Positions 7,748 to 17,382 of a stretch of 64,000 nucleotides of DNA are shown in pieces. Numbering within the stretch: position 1 is the first letter of the stretch; each line of letters starts with the position of its first letter. The DNA lies in NCBI GenBank assembly GCA_014379595.1, contig JACMLM010000056.1:1-64000 (forward strand), written 5' to 3'. The notes beneath the pieces are model-generated. The model saw only the letters and a program-made list of their open reading frames with translations. It was not told the origin of the DNA and searched no databases. The DNA is from Anaerolineales bacterium. Lineage in GTDB: Bacteria; Chloroflexota; Anaerolineae; Anaerolineales; Villigracilaceae. Position numbers and translations under genes: made by a program.

Positions 7748-8529
7748 AAAATTTTACTAACTTCTCTCTGCCGTATAGCTTCATATGTGATCAATGCGGT
7801 TGCAATCGAAACATTTAATGAATTCACTTTGCCCATCATCTCGATTTTCACCTGGACATCTGCACTTCTCATCCAGAAATCTGACAGGCCTGCATCTTCA
7901 GTACCGACTGCGATTGCGGTGGGCACTTTCATGTCAATGTGTGTGTATGTGGTCTCAGCAGAGGGTGTGGCTGCAAGCACGCGCATCTCTTTGGACTTTA
8001 GCCATACAAGAGCAGTCGAGCTTTCTACTTCAACAATGGGCACTGTGAAAACTGTCCCGCGGCTGGCGCGGATCACATTGGGATTCCATACATCCACACG
8101 CGGGTCACAGACAATCACTGCATCTACGTTTGCCGCATCAGCAGTACGTAGGATGGCGCCGAGGTTACCGGGCTTCTCAACAGACTCAGCTACGATCACG
8201 AGCGGACAATCTGATAATGTTAAAGTTTCAAGTGTTGTTTTGGGAATAGGAAATATACCAAGCCAGCCGTCCGGGTTATCGCGATAGGACATTTTCTCGA
8301 AAACTACGCGATTGGCGTTAATAATTTCAGCGTCGCCGCTGTCGATCGTTTGTGTGGCAAGCTCGGGCGCGGTAATAAGCGTGTGCGGCTTGAGTCCAGC
8401 GCTGAGGGCGAGAGTCAACTCATCGTAGCCTTCCACAAGCATTAATCCATCTTGTTGACGCTGACGTTTGTCCTCACGAAGTTTGACGATGTATTTTACT
8501 TTTGGGTTTTGAACACTGATGATATCCAT
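7744..8529 (-). CDS. SpoU/TrmH-family RNA 2'-O-methyltransferase
   Basis: A 261-residue SPOUT-fold enzyme predicted to methylate ribose 2'-OH in rRNA or tRNA using S-adenosylmethionine. The three SpoU motifs are present: motif 1 KPGNLGAILRTAD (119-131), motif 2 IAVGTEDAGL (206-215) and motif 3 KVNSLNVSIATAL (234-246), which form the trefoil-knot cofactor site. The N-terminal about 90 residues (QNPKVKYIVKLRED) form a substrate-binding domain as in 23S rRNA methyltransferases. It is first in a three-gene operon with ATGA overlap to the next gene. A second SpoU protein is at 56.8 kb. Confidence 0.88.
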   Translation of the reverse strand: MDIISVQNPKVKYIVKLREDKRQRQQDGLMLVEGYDELTLALSAGLKPHTLITAPELATQTIDSGDAEIINANRVVFEKMSYRDNPDGWLGIFPIPKTTLETLTLSDCPLVIVAESVEKPGNLGAILRTADAANVDAVIVCDPRVDVWNPNVIRASRGTVFTVPIVEVESSTALVWLKSKEMRVLAATPSAETTYTHIDMKVPTAIAVGTEDAGLSDFWMRSADVQVKIEMMGKVNSLNVSIATALITYEAIRQREVSKIL

Positions 8530-8585
8530 AATGGGGGGCCTTCATGATCACTGGGATGTATTGGTTTTCGCTGTTCGGGTCGCCC

Positions 8586-9578
8586 CTACTTAATCAGAAG
8601 CAGACACGCAGCTTGATGAGTTTTACTCAGTGGAACAAATGGAGGATCGCTTGCTTTGCAAGCTTCAATGGCCACTGGGCAGCGAGGATGAAAGCGGCAA
8701 CCGGTTGGCACATCAATAGGGTTGGGAGTTTCACCTTGTAGAATGGTGCGTTCGCGTCGTAAGCGGGGATTGGGCACAGGGATCACGGAGAGCAATGCCT
8801 TTGTATAAGGGTGACCTGGCTTCTCTAACACTTCAAGCATGGTGCCGATCTCAACAATGCGGCCCAGATACATTACAGCCACGCGGTCAGCAAAGAAGCC
8901 TACAGAACCGAGATCATGTGTGATAAAGATGACCGCGATCTGACGCGTGATGCGAAGTTCGGCAAGCAGGTTGATGATCTCCGCACGGATGGATACATCC
9001 AACATGGATACGGGTTCATCTGCAAGAATGATCTCAGGCTCAAGTACCAGTGCTGCGGCAATAACCACACGCTGGCGCTGTCCGCCGGAGAGTTCATGCG
9101 GATAACGCCCCAGATAAACTTCAGCAGGTTTCAAGCCCGAATCTTCCAATGCTTTCCTTACTCGCTGATCCCGTTCGCCTTTTTCTTTTGCAATGCCATG
9201 CACATGCAGAGGCTCAGAGATAATCTCTTCAATTGTTTGTGTGGGGTTTAAAGATTCATATGGGTCTTGAAATACCATTTGGATCTTGCGCCGCACGTCT
9301 TTGCGTTGACGATCATTTAGATGAGTGATATCGCGCCCGTCAAATGTGACTGTGCCGGCAGTTGGGTCTTCAAGCCCCATTAATAAGAGCGCCAATGTGG
9401 ATTTACCACAACCGCTCTCTCCCACCAACGCGATCACTTCGCTATGATGGAGGTCAAAATCAACTCCATCCACTGCATGAACATGGCGGATATCGCGCGA
9501 CCTGGTAAACAAACCCGGGCGGCCCGCATCAAAATACTTTTTTAAACCACGAACTTCCAGAAAATGATCTTTGTTCAT
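8586..9578 (-). CDS. Peptide/nickel ABC importer ATPase (DppF/OppF type), second operon
   Basis: A 330-residue ATPase subunit of a type I peptide importer. It has Walker [10 protein letters not shown] (53-61), Q-loop FQDPYESLNP, signature LSGGQRQR, Walker B ILADEP and switch ITHDL. The C-terminus is the oligopeptide HPY region with clustered Cys ([10 protein letters not shown]...C...C), typical of OppD/OppF/DppD/DppF. Its ATG overlaps the stop of the fused permease-ATPase by four bases, and it ends the operon. It pairs with the ATPase half of the fusion to energise transport at the cytoplasmic membrane. Confidence 0.92.
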   Translation of the reverse strand: MNKDHFLEVRGLKKYFDAGRPGLFTRSRDIRHVHAVDGVDFDLHHSEVIALVGESGCGKSTLALLLMGLEDPTAGTVTFDGRDITHLNDRQRKDVRRKIQMVFQDPYESLNPTQTIEEIISEPLHVHGIAKEKGERDQRVRKALEDSGLKPAEVYLGRYPHELSGGQRQRVVIAAALVLEPEIILADEPVSMLDVSIRAEIINLLAELRITRQIAVIFITHDLGSVGFFADRVAVMYLGRIVEIGTMLEVLEKPGHPYTKALLSVIPVPNPRLRRERTILQGETPNPIDVPTGCRFHPRCPVAIEACKASDPPFVPLSKTHQAACLLLIK

Positions 9579-11524
9579 TTCGAACCTTCAACGAGATGGC
9601 AGCTCGCGAAATGCATATCACCTAATTTATGAAGCGGTGGTTGTTCTATATGGCAGCGGTCAAATACAGCTGGGCATCTTGGCGCAAAACGACAGCCCGC
9701 GGGGAGGGCATCCAGCCGAGGAGGATAGCCGGGGATGGATGTCAATTTTTTTTTCGGCTTGGTCAGGTCAGGGAAAGCTTTGATCAGTTCCTGCGTATAT
9801 GGATGGCGAGGCTCATTGTATACGGTATCCACGTCAGCATATTCGGCGGTCACACCGCCATACATTACCAATACCTTATCGCAAATTTCTGCAACAACAC
9901 CCAAATCATGGGTCACGAAAATTATGGCAAGTCCGAGTTTCTTGCGAAGGTCGTCCAATAGCTCCAATATCTGCGCCTGGATCATTACATCCAATGCAGT
10001 GGTCGGTTCATCTGCAATAACCACTTGAGGGTTGCAAGCCAGTGCCATGGCGATCATTGCGCGCTGACGCATTCCGCCGGAATATTGATGAGGAAAATTT
10101 TCTTTTTGATCAGAGGCAATTCCAACGAGGTCAAGTAACTCGATCACACGCTCATCCAGCCGTTTATCTCGCGGGAAGTCCGGCAAATGTCTGATGATCG
10201 CTTCGCTGATCTGGTCGCCAACGGTGCGGACCGGGTTAAGTGCATTCATGGCTCCCTGAAAAATGATGGAGATCCCGCTCCATCGTACAATGTTCAATTC
10301 CTCCTCATTGAGCGCAGTCAGGTCTTTTTCTTTGAAGAAGACTTTTCCATTTACGATCTGCCCGGCAGATGGAAGCAATCGTAATAATGAAAGCATTAGG
10401 GTAGTTTTTCCACAACCGCTTTCACCAACCAAACCCATCAATTCACCTTCTTTAAGTGTGAAACTAACATTTTCAACTGCCCGAGCAGGGGGCCTTCCAT
10501 CGGCTACATAATTGACCGAAAGGTTTTGCACATCCAGCAAAATATTCCCACTCTTTTCATCTGCTGATTTGCCTGAACCAAATTCATCGCGCTCATTCTG
10601 GACGACAGGCCTGCCCGGTGTTAAATGATGTGTCTCCAGCCTTGGGTTTAATACCTGTTCAAGCCCCTGTCCAAGCAATGTCAGCCCAAGGACTACCCAC
10701 ACGATACCAATGCCTGGTACAGCTAACGCCCACCAGGCACCGATGGACATGGCGCCGCGGCCAAACGCGTAATTCAGCATTTGACCCCATGAGAGTGCGG
10801 AAGGGTCTCCTAGTCCCAGAAAAGCCAGCGTACTTTCAGTAAGAACCGCATTCGAAACAACAAGCACTGCCTGCACAACAAGAATAGGCATAACAAGAGG
10901 CAGGATATGATGGGAAATGATGTGACGGTTTCCCGCTCCGATGCCTCTGGCACGCAGAACGAATTTTCGCGATTTCACTGCCAATGTTTGCGACCGGACA
11001 ACACGCGCAGTGGTTGTCCAGCCAAGCAGGCCAACTACGATAATGATATTCAGAAGGGAAGGTTTTGTCAGCGCCACCAGCACCACGATCAAAGGCAAGT
11101 CTGGGATCACAAGCATGATATCTGTGAAGCGCATAATGAGATTATCGGTACGGCCGCCATTAAACCCGGCAATTAACCCAAGAGTACCACCAATGATTAT
11201 GGATATAAAGGCTGCAAAGGTGCCCACGATAAGCGAAACTCGGGTACCAAAAATAAAATTGGACAAAATATCCTGGCCAGCGTCATCGGTTCCAAGCAGA
11301 TGCGCTGCGCTAGGTGGGTTGTAGATATCGCCAATTTGGGCGGATTCTGTTGAGGAGGAATCATATGGAGCGATCAGGGGCGCAAAAATTGCTATGATCA
11401 CAAGCGTGCCAATCATGCCAAGCCCAATAACACCCATACGGTTTTTATTAAATACGCGCCAGAATTCAAGAAGGCGGGCAGTCCATTGGTTTTTTGGTTC
11501 AGTGATCTTTGTTGAAGATTGCAT
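9575..11524 (-). CDS. Fused peptide ABC importer permease (DppC) and ATPase (DppD)
   Basis: A single 649-residue ORF. Residues about 1-300 are a DppC-type permease: a short cytoplasmic N-terminus, first helix near 35-55, an extracytoplasmic loop (LLGTDDAGQDI), five further helices, and the EAA-type loop (RARGIGAGNRHII). Residues about 325-649 are a DppD ATPase with Walker [10 protein letters not shown], signature YSGGMRQR, Walker B VIADEP and the C-terminal Cys-containing HPY region. A polar linker (about 295-325) joins them with no trace of a stop or frameshift. The fusion fixes the permease:ATPase ratio. It replaces the two separate genes found in the neighbouring operon. Confidence 0.92.
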   Translation of the reverse strand: MQSSTKITEPKNQWTARLLEFWRVFNKNRMGVIGLGMIGTLVIIAIFAPLIAPYDSSSTESAQIGDIYNPPSAAHLLGTDDAGQDILSNFIFGTRVSLIVGTFAAFISIIIGGTLGLIAGFNGGRTDNLIMRFTDIMLVIPDLPLIVVLVALTKPSLLNIIIVVGLLGWTTTARVVRSQTLAVKSRKFVLRARGIGAGNRHIISHHILPLVMPILVVQAVLVVSNAVLTESTLAFLGLGDPSALSWGQMLNYAFGRGAMSIGAWWALAVPGIGIVWVVLGLTLLGQGLEQVLNPRLETHHLTPGRPVVQNERDEFGSGKSADEKSGNILLDVQNLSVNYVADGRPPARAVENVSFTLKEGELMGLVGESGCGKTTLMLSLLRLLPSAGQIVNGKVFFKEKDLTALNEEELNIVRWSGISIIFQGAMNALNPVRTVGDQISEAIIRHLPDFPRDKRLDERVIELLDLVGIASDQKENFPHQYSGGMRQRAMIAMALACNPQVVIADEPTTALDVMIQAQILELLDDLRKKLGLAIIFVTHDLGVVAEICDKVLVMYGGVTAEYADVDTVYNEPRHPYTQELIKAFPDLTKPKKKLTSIPGYPPRLDALPAGCRFAPRCPAVFDRCHIEQPPLHKLGDMHFASCHLVEGSK

Positions 11525-11530
11525 TAACTA

Positions 11531-12559
11531 CTACTCCGTTTGCACGCGAGGATCAAGATAAGTATAAGTAAGGTCAGCAAGGAGGTTGGCAAAAATCACT
11601 GATATTGCAAGGAGCAGGAATGCACCTTGCAGTATAGGGAAATCACGCCGGGCAACTGCTTCAAAGATCGCCAAACCCAAACCAGGCCATGAAAAAACAG
11701 ATTCAATCTGAACTGCGCCACCGACAGTGAAACCAAGATTAATGGCGATGACCGTCACCAGGGGCAGCATGGCATTTTTGAGTGCATGATCCTTTAGAAT
11801 TTGAAAGGTACTTAATCCTTTGGCTTTGGCTGTCAATATATAATCTTCCGAGAGCACATCCATCAGGGATGAGCGCATGATCAAAGTATATTCAGCCATA
11901 AAAATGATCGTGTAAGTAAGGGTGGGCAGGAACATGTGGCGGGCAATATCTCCCCATTGCTGTAAAAGGGGATATGTGCTTGCCCCAGGTGTTGCCTTGC
12001 CGGCTAAAGGCAGGCCGAATTTGCTTCCCCAAAAAAGCAGAATAATTCCGAGCCAGAAGGTGGGCAGGCTCCAGGCGACCAAACTTGAGATAACAGCTGC
12101 ACGGTCAATGGAAGTGCGGGCTTTCCATGCAGCAAAAACACCAAAAACAACTCCAATAAATATGGAAAGTATCTGGCCTGCGCCAATTAGCAAAATCGTA
12201 TTCCACAATCTTTCACCCAGAACTTCTGCTACGGGCCTGTTCGTGTGATAACTAATTCCCAATTCGCCTTGCAACAAATTACGGACATAAATAAAGAACT
12301 GAGTGTCCAATGGGTTTACATTGCAGCTTCCCAGTTTAACTGGATTCAAGGATTCAAAGCAGTTTATGACTGGTTTATCCAACCCAAATCGGACTCTCAA
12401 CATTTCAATCGCTTCCGCTTTCAATCTGGGGTCGCGAATACCGGCGCGGGCTGGGTCACCAGGCAGAACACGAAATATGAAAAAATTGAGAACAATCACA
12501 AATAGTATGGTGAATAACGCCCAGGCTATTTTTCTTAGAAGAATGCGAGTTCTATTCAA
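11531..12559 (-). CDS. Peptide ABC importer permease (DppB type), second operon
   Basis: A DppB-family permease of about 342 residues with six membrane helices and the cytoplasmic coupling loop TAKAKGLSTFQILKDHALKNA. The ORF track starts at 12622 inside a strong hairpin. I chose the TTG at 12559 because AAGGAG lies five bases upstream and the product then begins (M)NRTRILLRKIAW, the usual family N-terminus. The protein carries a short loop insert between helix 1 and the first conserved motif (FESLNPVKLGSCNVN). It is followed six bases later by the DppCD fusion. The substrate is probably di- or oligopeptides. Confidence 0.88.
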   Translation of the reverse strand: MNRTRILLRKIAWALFTILFVIVLNFFIFRVLPGDPARAGIRDPRLKAEAIEMLRVRFGLDKPVINCFESLNPVKLGSCNVNPLDTQFFIYVRNLLQGELGISYHTNRPVAEVLGERLWNTILLIGAGQILSIFIGVVFGVFAAWKARTSIDRAAVISSLVAWSLPTFWLGIILLFWGSKFGLPLAGKATPGASTYPLLQQWGDIARHMFLPTLTYTIIFMAEYTLIMRSSLMDVLSEDYILTAKAKGLSTFQILKDHALKNAMLPLVTVIAINLGFTVGGAVQIESVFSWPGLGLAIFEAVARRDFPILQGAFLLLAISVIFANLLADLTYTYLDPRVQTE

Positions 12560-12594
12560 GGCACTCCTTGAAGTTGTAAATGATTTTAAGTTAT

Positions 12595-12622
12595 GTGGGC
12601 GTGGAAATAATTCCACGCCCAC
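12595..12622 (-). promoter_or_regulatory. Strong intercistronic hairpin between binding protein and DppB
   Basis: A perfect 12-bp stem (GTGGGCGTGGAA / TTCCACGCCCAC, 4-nt loop) lies between the binding-protein stop and the permease start. There is no U-tract, so it is more likely an mRNA processing or stability element that raises binding-protein dose over the membrane subunits, as at malE-malF. The other operon has a 16-bp hairpin in the same position. Confidence 0.7.
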
Positions 12623-12631
12623 ATAAAATTC

Positions 12632-14263
12632 CTATTTAACCGGCTCGATCACAACTAGTGAGGTTACGTCTTCGAGTGCCAGTTTTGGCTGATCGGTAAG
12701 CCAGCCAGTGAAACGGTCCGTACGATACGCTTGTACCTGCACGTCGTAGGATGGAATAATATAAACAACATCATCATGCACGATCTGTTGCATTTCCCAA
12801 ACAATAGCTTTGCGGGCCTCAAAATTCAATTCCGTCTGTTGCTGCGCGTAAAGTTCATCGTATTTCGGATTTGAATATCCTGTTTCATTTGATCCAAATG
12901 GGATGCCTTCCGTTGTATAAACGTATAGCAATGCACTTGGGTCAGGATCAGACACCCACCCCCATATGATGAGGTCAAAATCAAAGGCTGGGCAGCATTG
13001 GGAAGTCAGCGCATCCGGATCGATTGCTTGCAGTTCCACTGAAATACCGATCTTGTCCCACATTTCGCTTAACAATTCAGCGGTTCGCGGTGAGGTGATG
13101 CTGTCGCTTGGCCAGTTCAGGCGGAAGGTCAGCGGTCGTGAACCGTCAGGCATATCTCTTGTTCCATCTCCATCCGCATCTGCATAGCCAGCATCATCCA
13201 GGATCTGATTTGCTTTTGCAACATCAAATTCAAAATCCTTGATCGTATTGTTGTACCAGACACCAGTTCCTTCGGGAATTAGGGTCAACCCTGGTGTGCC
13301 AAGCCCAACCAATACCAAATCTATCAATTTCTGTTTATCTGTAGCATGTGACATTGCTAGGCGGACATTTCGGTCACGCAGCGCCGGATGACCGGTACAG
13401 AGACCGCCCTCATCAGTGGGACAATTTTCGGGTTCGGTTTGGTTGAAGATAATATCGGTCACGCCGGGAGAAAGCGGCGCGCCAATAACCAACTCAACAT
13501 TCTCTGCGCTTTTCAATGAATCAGCGGCTGTGTTGGGCATTTCGGTGATCATATCCACCTGGCCGGTTTTTATTGCCTGCACAAGGGCATCCTGATTTTC
13601 AAATGTTTGGAAAGTTACACCGTCCACTTTGGCTGGTGTGTCAAAGTAATCCTTGTTGACAACGAGGCGAACAAACTCATTTTGAACATATTCGGCCATT
13701 TTGAATGGGCCAGAGCCGATCATTTCAAAATTTTCATACTCAAGTTTATCCACGCTTTCCCAAATATGCCTGGGGAGAATATAAAGAAAAACCAACTGAC
13801 TTTCAATGTTGGGAATTGCTTCAGTCAGGGTAATGACAACCTCGTTATTTTCGGTGGCGGTGATCGTATCGAAGTATGTAGTGTAATAGCCGTTCAGGTA
13901 CGGGTATTCGGGAGTGTCTTTGTAGAGGTTATACGTAAATGAAATATCCTCAGCCGTAAGCGGCTTGCCATCATGCCACTTGATCCCATCTTTGATCTTA
14001 TAGGTATAGGTTAAGCCATCCTCAGAGACGGCCATGCTTTCGGCAAGGCTAAGCTTAAAAGAGCCATCCAGATTAAGATCATACATGGAGTCGTAGACCA
14101 ACTCAAAGATAGTATATGCTGCGGCCAGGATCGCCATGCCTGGGTTGAGGTTGTCCGGGCTATTAGGTTTTCCGATGCGTACGACAGAAGCTTGTCCGCC
14201 ACCTCCGCATGCAGCAAGGATCAACGACATGATTACAAGAACAAATAACAGTTTGTGTTTCAT
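12632..14263 (-). CDS. Family 5 extracellular solute-binding lipoprotein, second operon
   Basis: A 543-residue DppA/OppA-like binding protein. It has a lipoprotein signal peptide with lipobox LAAC (Cys19), then a Gly-rich linker and the SBP_bac_5 fold (for example NSPDNLNPGM near the N-terminus and TYTYKIKDGIKWHDGKPLTAEDI). It should be anchored to the outer face of the membrane and deliver peptides to DppB/DppCD/DppF. The start has GGAGAGGAGAG upstream. A stem-loop sits 51-83 bases before the start. Binding-protein sequence alone does not separate di-, oligopeptides, nickel or sugars. Confidence 0.92.
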   Translation of the reverse strand: MKHKLLFVLVIMSLILAACGGGGQASVVRIGKPNSPDNLNPGMAILAAAYTIFELVYDSMYDLNLDGSFKLSLAESMAVSEDGLTYTYKIKDGIKWHDGKPLTAEDISFTYNLYKDTPEYPYLNGYYTTYFDTITATENNEVVITLTEAIPNIESQLVFLYILPRHIWESVDKLEYENFEMIGSGPFKMAEYVQNEFVRLVVNKDYFDTPAKVDGVTFQTFENQDALVQAIKTGQVDMITEMPNTAADSLKSAENVELVIGAPLSPGVTDIIFNQTEPENCPTDEGGLCTGHPALRDRNVRLAMSHATDKQKLIDLVLVGLGTPGLTLIPEGTGVWYNNTIKDFEFDVAKANQILDDAGYADADGDGTRDMPDGSRPLTFRLNWPSDSITSPRTAELLSEMWDKIGISVELQAIDPDALTSQCCPAFDFDLIIWGWVSDPDPSALLYVYTTEGIPFGSNETGYSNPKYDELYAQQQTELNFEARKAIVWEMQQIVHDDVVYIIPSYDVQVQAYRTDRFTGWLTDQPKLALEDVTSLVVIEPVK

Positions 14264-14313
14264 ACACTCTCCTCTCCGGGGTCAATGAAAATTGTTCTTT
14301 CCATTAAACGATA

Positions 14314-14346
14314 TGTGCCATAACAGAACTCATCTGCCATGGCACA
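14314..14346 (-). promoter_or_regulatory. Stem-loop upstream of the second binding-protein gene
   Basis: TGTGCCAT (14314-14321) pairs with ATGGCACA (14339-14346), and inside it CAGA pairs with TCTG. It lies in the 183-bp gap between the two transporter operons, 51-83 bases upstream of the ATG. It could be a 5'-UTR structure, an operator or a weak terminator of the preceding operon. There is no U-tract. I see no clear promoter in the gap. Confidence 0.4.
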
Positions 14347-14446
14347 GTGGGTTATCGTTATCAGTCGTAACGAAACGGCGTTTCAAGCGCATTAAGGGAA
14401 TATCCACTAGTCAGGAATTTTACTGTAAATTTGGAATTAGGGAAAG

Positions 14447-15433
14447 TTAATTCACCAAATGACATGCAACCCAATGCTGTGGTGACACTTCACGCCATTC
14501 CGGAACGATATCCTTGCATTTTTCAATGGCCACGGGACAGCGCGGATGAAAGCGGCAGCCGGATGGTGGGTTGATCGGGCTGGGAACATCTCCAACAAGA
14601 ATGGTGCGCTTGCGAGCACGTTCCTTGCGCGGATCAGGCACTGGCACTGCTGACAGTAAGGCTTGAGTATAAGGATGAAGAGGATTTTCATACAATTCAT
14701 TTTGTTCGGCAATTTCGACGATCACACCAAGATACATCACAGCTACGCGATCACAAATATGACGCACCATGCTAAGATCGTGAGCAACAAAAAGATAGGT
14801 GAGGCTTAATTGATCCTGCAATTTTTCAAGAAGATTAACCACCTGCGCTTGAATGGATACATCCAGCGCAGAGATCGGTTCGTCACAAACAATGAACAGC
14901 GGATCGGACGCAAGCGCGCGGGCAATGCCAATCCTTTGGCGCTGTCCGCCGGAAAACTCATGGGGGAAGCGATTTAATAAATGTGGACTGAGCCCCACCA
15001 TGCCCAATAGATCCTTAGCGCGTTCGGAGCGTTCCTTTTCTGTTGCAAATAATTTATGCACGCGCATGGGTTCGCTAACAATAGAATTCACCGTCCAGCG
15101 CGGATTAAGGGACGCATACGGGTCCTGAAAAATTATCTGTGCTTTTCGGCGGATCTTCAACTGATCTTTTCCACGCGCATGCAGTATGTCATCTCCATCA
15201 ATTATCACCGACCCGTCTGTTGCGGGGTACAAACCAAGCATGGTGCGGCCGGCAGTTGTCTTGCCGCATCCACTCTCCCCCACCATGCCCAATGTTTCGC
15301 CGCGCTGGATCGAAAATGAAATCCCATCCACTGCTCGAACAACCCCGACTTTGCGTTGTAAAATAATTCCACGAGTTACGGGAAAATGTTTTTTGAGATT
15401 TTTCACTTCCACAAGTGTATTGGAATCGCTCAT
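14447..15433 (-). CDS. Peptide/nickel ABC importer ATPase (DppF/OppF type), first operon
   Basis: A 328-residue ATPase with Walker [11 protein letters not shown]-loop [10 protein letters not shown], signature FSGGQRQR, Walker B FIVCDEP, and the C-terminal HPY region with [10 protein letters not shown] and further Cys. The ORF track start at 15466 is replaced by ATG 15433 ([13 protein letters not shown]), which has AGGAG nearby and overlaps the stop of the upstream ATPase as ATGA. It is the last gene of the first importer operon (SBP-B-C-D-F). It pairs with the upstream DppD-type subunit. Confidence 0.92.
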   Translation of the reverse strand: MSDSNTLVEVKNLKKHFPVTRGIILQRKVGVVRAVDGISFSIQRGETLGMVGESGCGKTTAGRTMLGLYPATDGSVIIDGDDILHARGKDQLKIRRKAQIIFQDPYASLNPRWTVNSIVSEPMRVHKLFATEKERSERAKDLLGMVGLSPHLLNRFPHEFSGGQRQRIGIARALASDPLFIVCDEPISALDVSIQAQVVNLLEKLQDQLSLTYLFVAHDLSMVRHICDRVAVMYLGVIVEIAEQNELYENPLHPYTQALLSAVPVPDPRKERARKRTILVGDVPSPINPPSGCRFHPRCPVAIEKCKDIVPEWREVSPQHWVACHLVN

Positions 15434-16419
15434 CGAGGCGCTCCTGTTTTTACATCCACCCAACAAGCAGATGAATGATTTTTTTCAATTTGTATTAATG
15501 GGGGATTCTCCTGCCTGCATTTTTCAATCACAAACTCACAGCGTGGCGCAAATGGGCATCCATGAGGTGCTACCAAAAGATTTGGAGGTGACCCCGCAAT
15601 AGACTTTAAATGATGATCGCGGCGGCGGTCAATACGAGGTAATGCGGCCAGCAGAGCCAAAGTATAAGGATGGCCGGGTGAATCGTATAAATCATTAACA
15701 TCTGCCTCTTCTACAATGAAACCAGCGTACATTACGATCACACGGTCAGCCATACCTGCGACAACACCCAAATCATGCGTGATCCAAATAATAGCCATGT
15801 GCAGTGATTCACGTATACGTGCCACCAGCTCTACGATTTGGGCCTGAATGGTAACGTCCAATGCAGTGGTTGGCTCGTCGGCAATTAGAAGGCTGGGTGC
15901 ACACGATAATGCCATGGCGATCATCACACGCTGGCGCATTCCGCCTGAAAATTGATGCGGATACTCATTGATGCGGCGTCTTGCATCTGGTATGCCAACC
16001 TGTTCAAGCATTTGAACTGCGCGTTCTTCTGCTTGTTCTTTGGTAAAGCCCAAATGCTCCCGCATGGATTCTGTGAGCTGTCTGCCAAGTGTCAGTACAG
16101 GATTCAAGGAAGTCATTGGGTCCTGAAAGATCATGGCAATGTCCTTGCCACGAATATCCTCCATTTCCCGTTCAGACTTTTGGAGCAGGTCAGTCCCTCG
16201 ATAGATCGCTGTCCCGGAAGATATTTCACCTGGCGGAGTTGGGATCAACTTAAGCAGCGACATCATGCTCACAGATTTTCCGCATCCACTCTCGCCGACA
16301 ATTGCCACCGTTTCCCCTTCATTGATGTGAAACGAGATACCGTTCACCGCATGGACAATCCCCTCGGGGGTATGGAATCGAGTTTGCAGGTCGGTTACTT
16401 GTAATAAGGCGCTGGTCAC
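15430..16419 (-). CDS. Peptide/nickel ABC importer ATPase (DppD/OppD type), first operon
   Basis: A 329-residue ATPase with Walker [10 protein letters not shown], signature FSGGMRQR, Walker B LLIADEP, switch ITHDL and a Cys-bearing C-terminal HPY domain ([14 protein letters not shown]). It corresponds to the C-terminal half of the fused protein at 9575-11524 but is a separate gene here. It starts nine bases after the DppC-type permease and overlaps the next ATPase by four bases, consistent with one transcript and coupled translation. Confidence 0.92.
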   Translation of the reverse strand: MTSALLQVTDLQTRFHTPEGIVHAVNGISFHINEGETVAIVGESGCGKSVSMMSLLKLIPTPPGEISSGTAIYRGTDLLQKSEREMEDIRGKDIAMIFQDPMTSLNPVLTLGRQLTESMREHLGFTKEQAEERAVQMLEQVGIPDARRRINEYPHQFSGGMRQRVMIAMALSCAPSLLIADEPTTALDVTIQAQIVELVARIRESLHMAIIWITHDLGVVAGMADRVIVMYAGFIVEEADVNDLYDSPGHPYTLALLAALPRIDRRRDHHLKSIAGSPPNLLVAPHGCPFAPRCEFVIEKCRQENPPLIQIEKNHSSACWVDVKTGAPR

Positions 16420-16428
16420 AAGATTCTC

Positions 16429-17373
16429 CTAAATTGTCCGACTGCGCGGGTCTAATGCATCGCGCATTCCATCACCAATAAAGTTAATGCTCAACACAGT
16501 CAACAAAATCAGCATACCCGGGAAGAACCAAAGCCACGGGGCAGAGTCTAAATATTTTGCTGAACTTTCCAGCATATTACCCCACGTGGCAGTGGGAGGC
16601 ATAACACCCAAACCAAGAAAACTGATATACGCCTCTGCAAGAATTGCGTTCGCCACACTAAGCGTTGATGACACGATAATCGGCGCAACTGTATTGGGCA
16701 GGATATGGTAAAAGATAATTTGAGAATTGGAAGTGCCAGTGGCGCGCGCCGCAAGAATAAATTCATTTTCTTTAAGTGATAAAAACTCTGCTCGGACGAT
16801 ACGGGCAAGATACATCCAACTTGTTGCGCCGATAATAACAATAATAACGATCACACTGCCGCTGAATACTCGTCCCGCAATTTCGATCTCGGGCACATTG
16901 CCACCAAAAAACTTTGCCATGACGATCAAAAGAAAAATGGTGGGAATATTCAACATGGCTTCCGTGATTCGCATGAGTATCGCGTCAATGACGCCGCCAT
17001 AATATCCCGCCAATGCACCGATGATAATTCCCAAAATGGTTTCAATGATTACTGAAACCAGGCCAATGAACAGTGAAATCTGACCGCCATAGATCGTTCG
17101 GGCAAGAATATCCCTGCCAATTGAATCAGTGCCAAAAGGATGCTCCGCTGAAGGAGCCAGCAGGCGCTGGGAAGTATCATTAAAGTTGGCGTATTTTTCC
17201 GTATACAGGAATGCGCCGCCAAACGCAAAAATGAATAACAGAATCAAAATAACACCGCCAAAGAGCGCCATCTTATGACGACGAAACCTTAACCAGCCAA
17301 GCTGCCAGAGGGTTAAGGGTGGAGTTATTAGGTCATCTGCAAGTTCAGAAAGGGTTGGAGTTTGATTATTCAT
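16429..17373 (-). CDS. Peptide ABC importer permease (DppC type), first operon
   Basis: A 314-residue permease with the OppC N-terminal cytoplasmic segment (LWQLGWLRFRRHKMALFGG), a first helix near 35-55, the conserved extracytoplasmic motif HPFGTDSIGRDI, about five more helices, and the ATPase-coupling loop LAARATGTSNSQIIFYHILPN. It forms a heterodimeric channel with the upstream DppB-type protein. The gap to its neighbours is nine bases on each side, typical of a tight operon. Confidence 0.9.
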   Translation of the reverse strand: MNNQTPTLSELADDLITPPLTLWQLGWLRFRRHKMALFGGVILILLFIFAFGGAFLYTEKYANFNDTSQRLLAPSAEHPFGTDSIGRDILARTIYGGQISLFIGLVSVIIETILGIIIGALAGYYGGVIDAILMRITEAMLNIPTIFLLIVMAKFFGGNVPEIEIAGRVFSGSVIVIIVIIGATSWMYLARIVRAEFLSLKENEFILAARATGTSNSQIIFYHILPNTVAPIIVSSTLSVANAILAEAYISFLGLGVMPPTATWGNMLESSAKYLDSAPWLWFFPGMLILLTVLSINFIGDGMRDALDPRSRTI

Positions 17374-17382
17374 AAATACCTG

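Noticed and set aside
7673-8287. Plus-strand ORF of 204 aa
   Set aside because: It is the antisense shadow of the SpoU methyltransferase gene, has no ribosome binding site, and its translation has no recognisable motif.
12560-12622. 21-codon N-terminal extension of DppB
   Set aside because: It is encoded partly by the intercistronic hairpin. The TTG at 12559 has AAGGAG and the family N-terminus.
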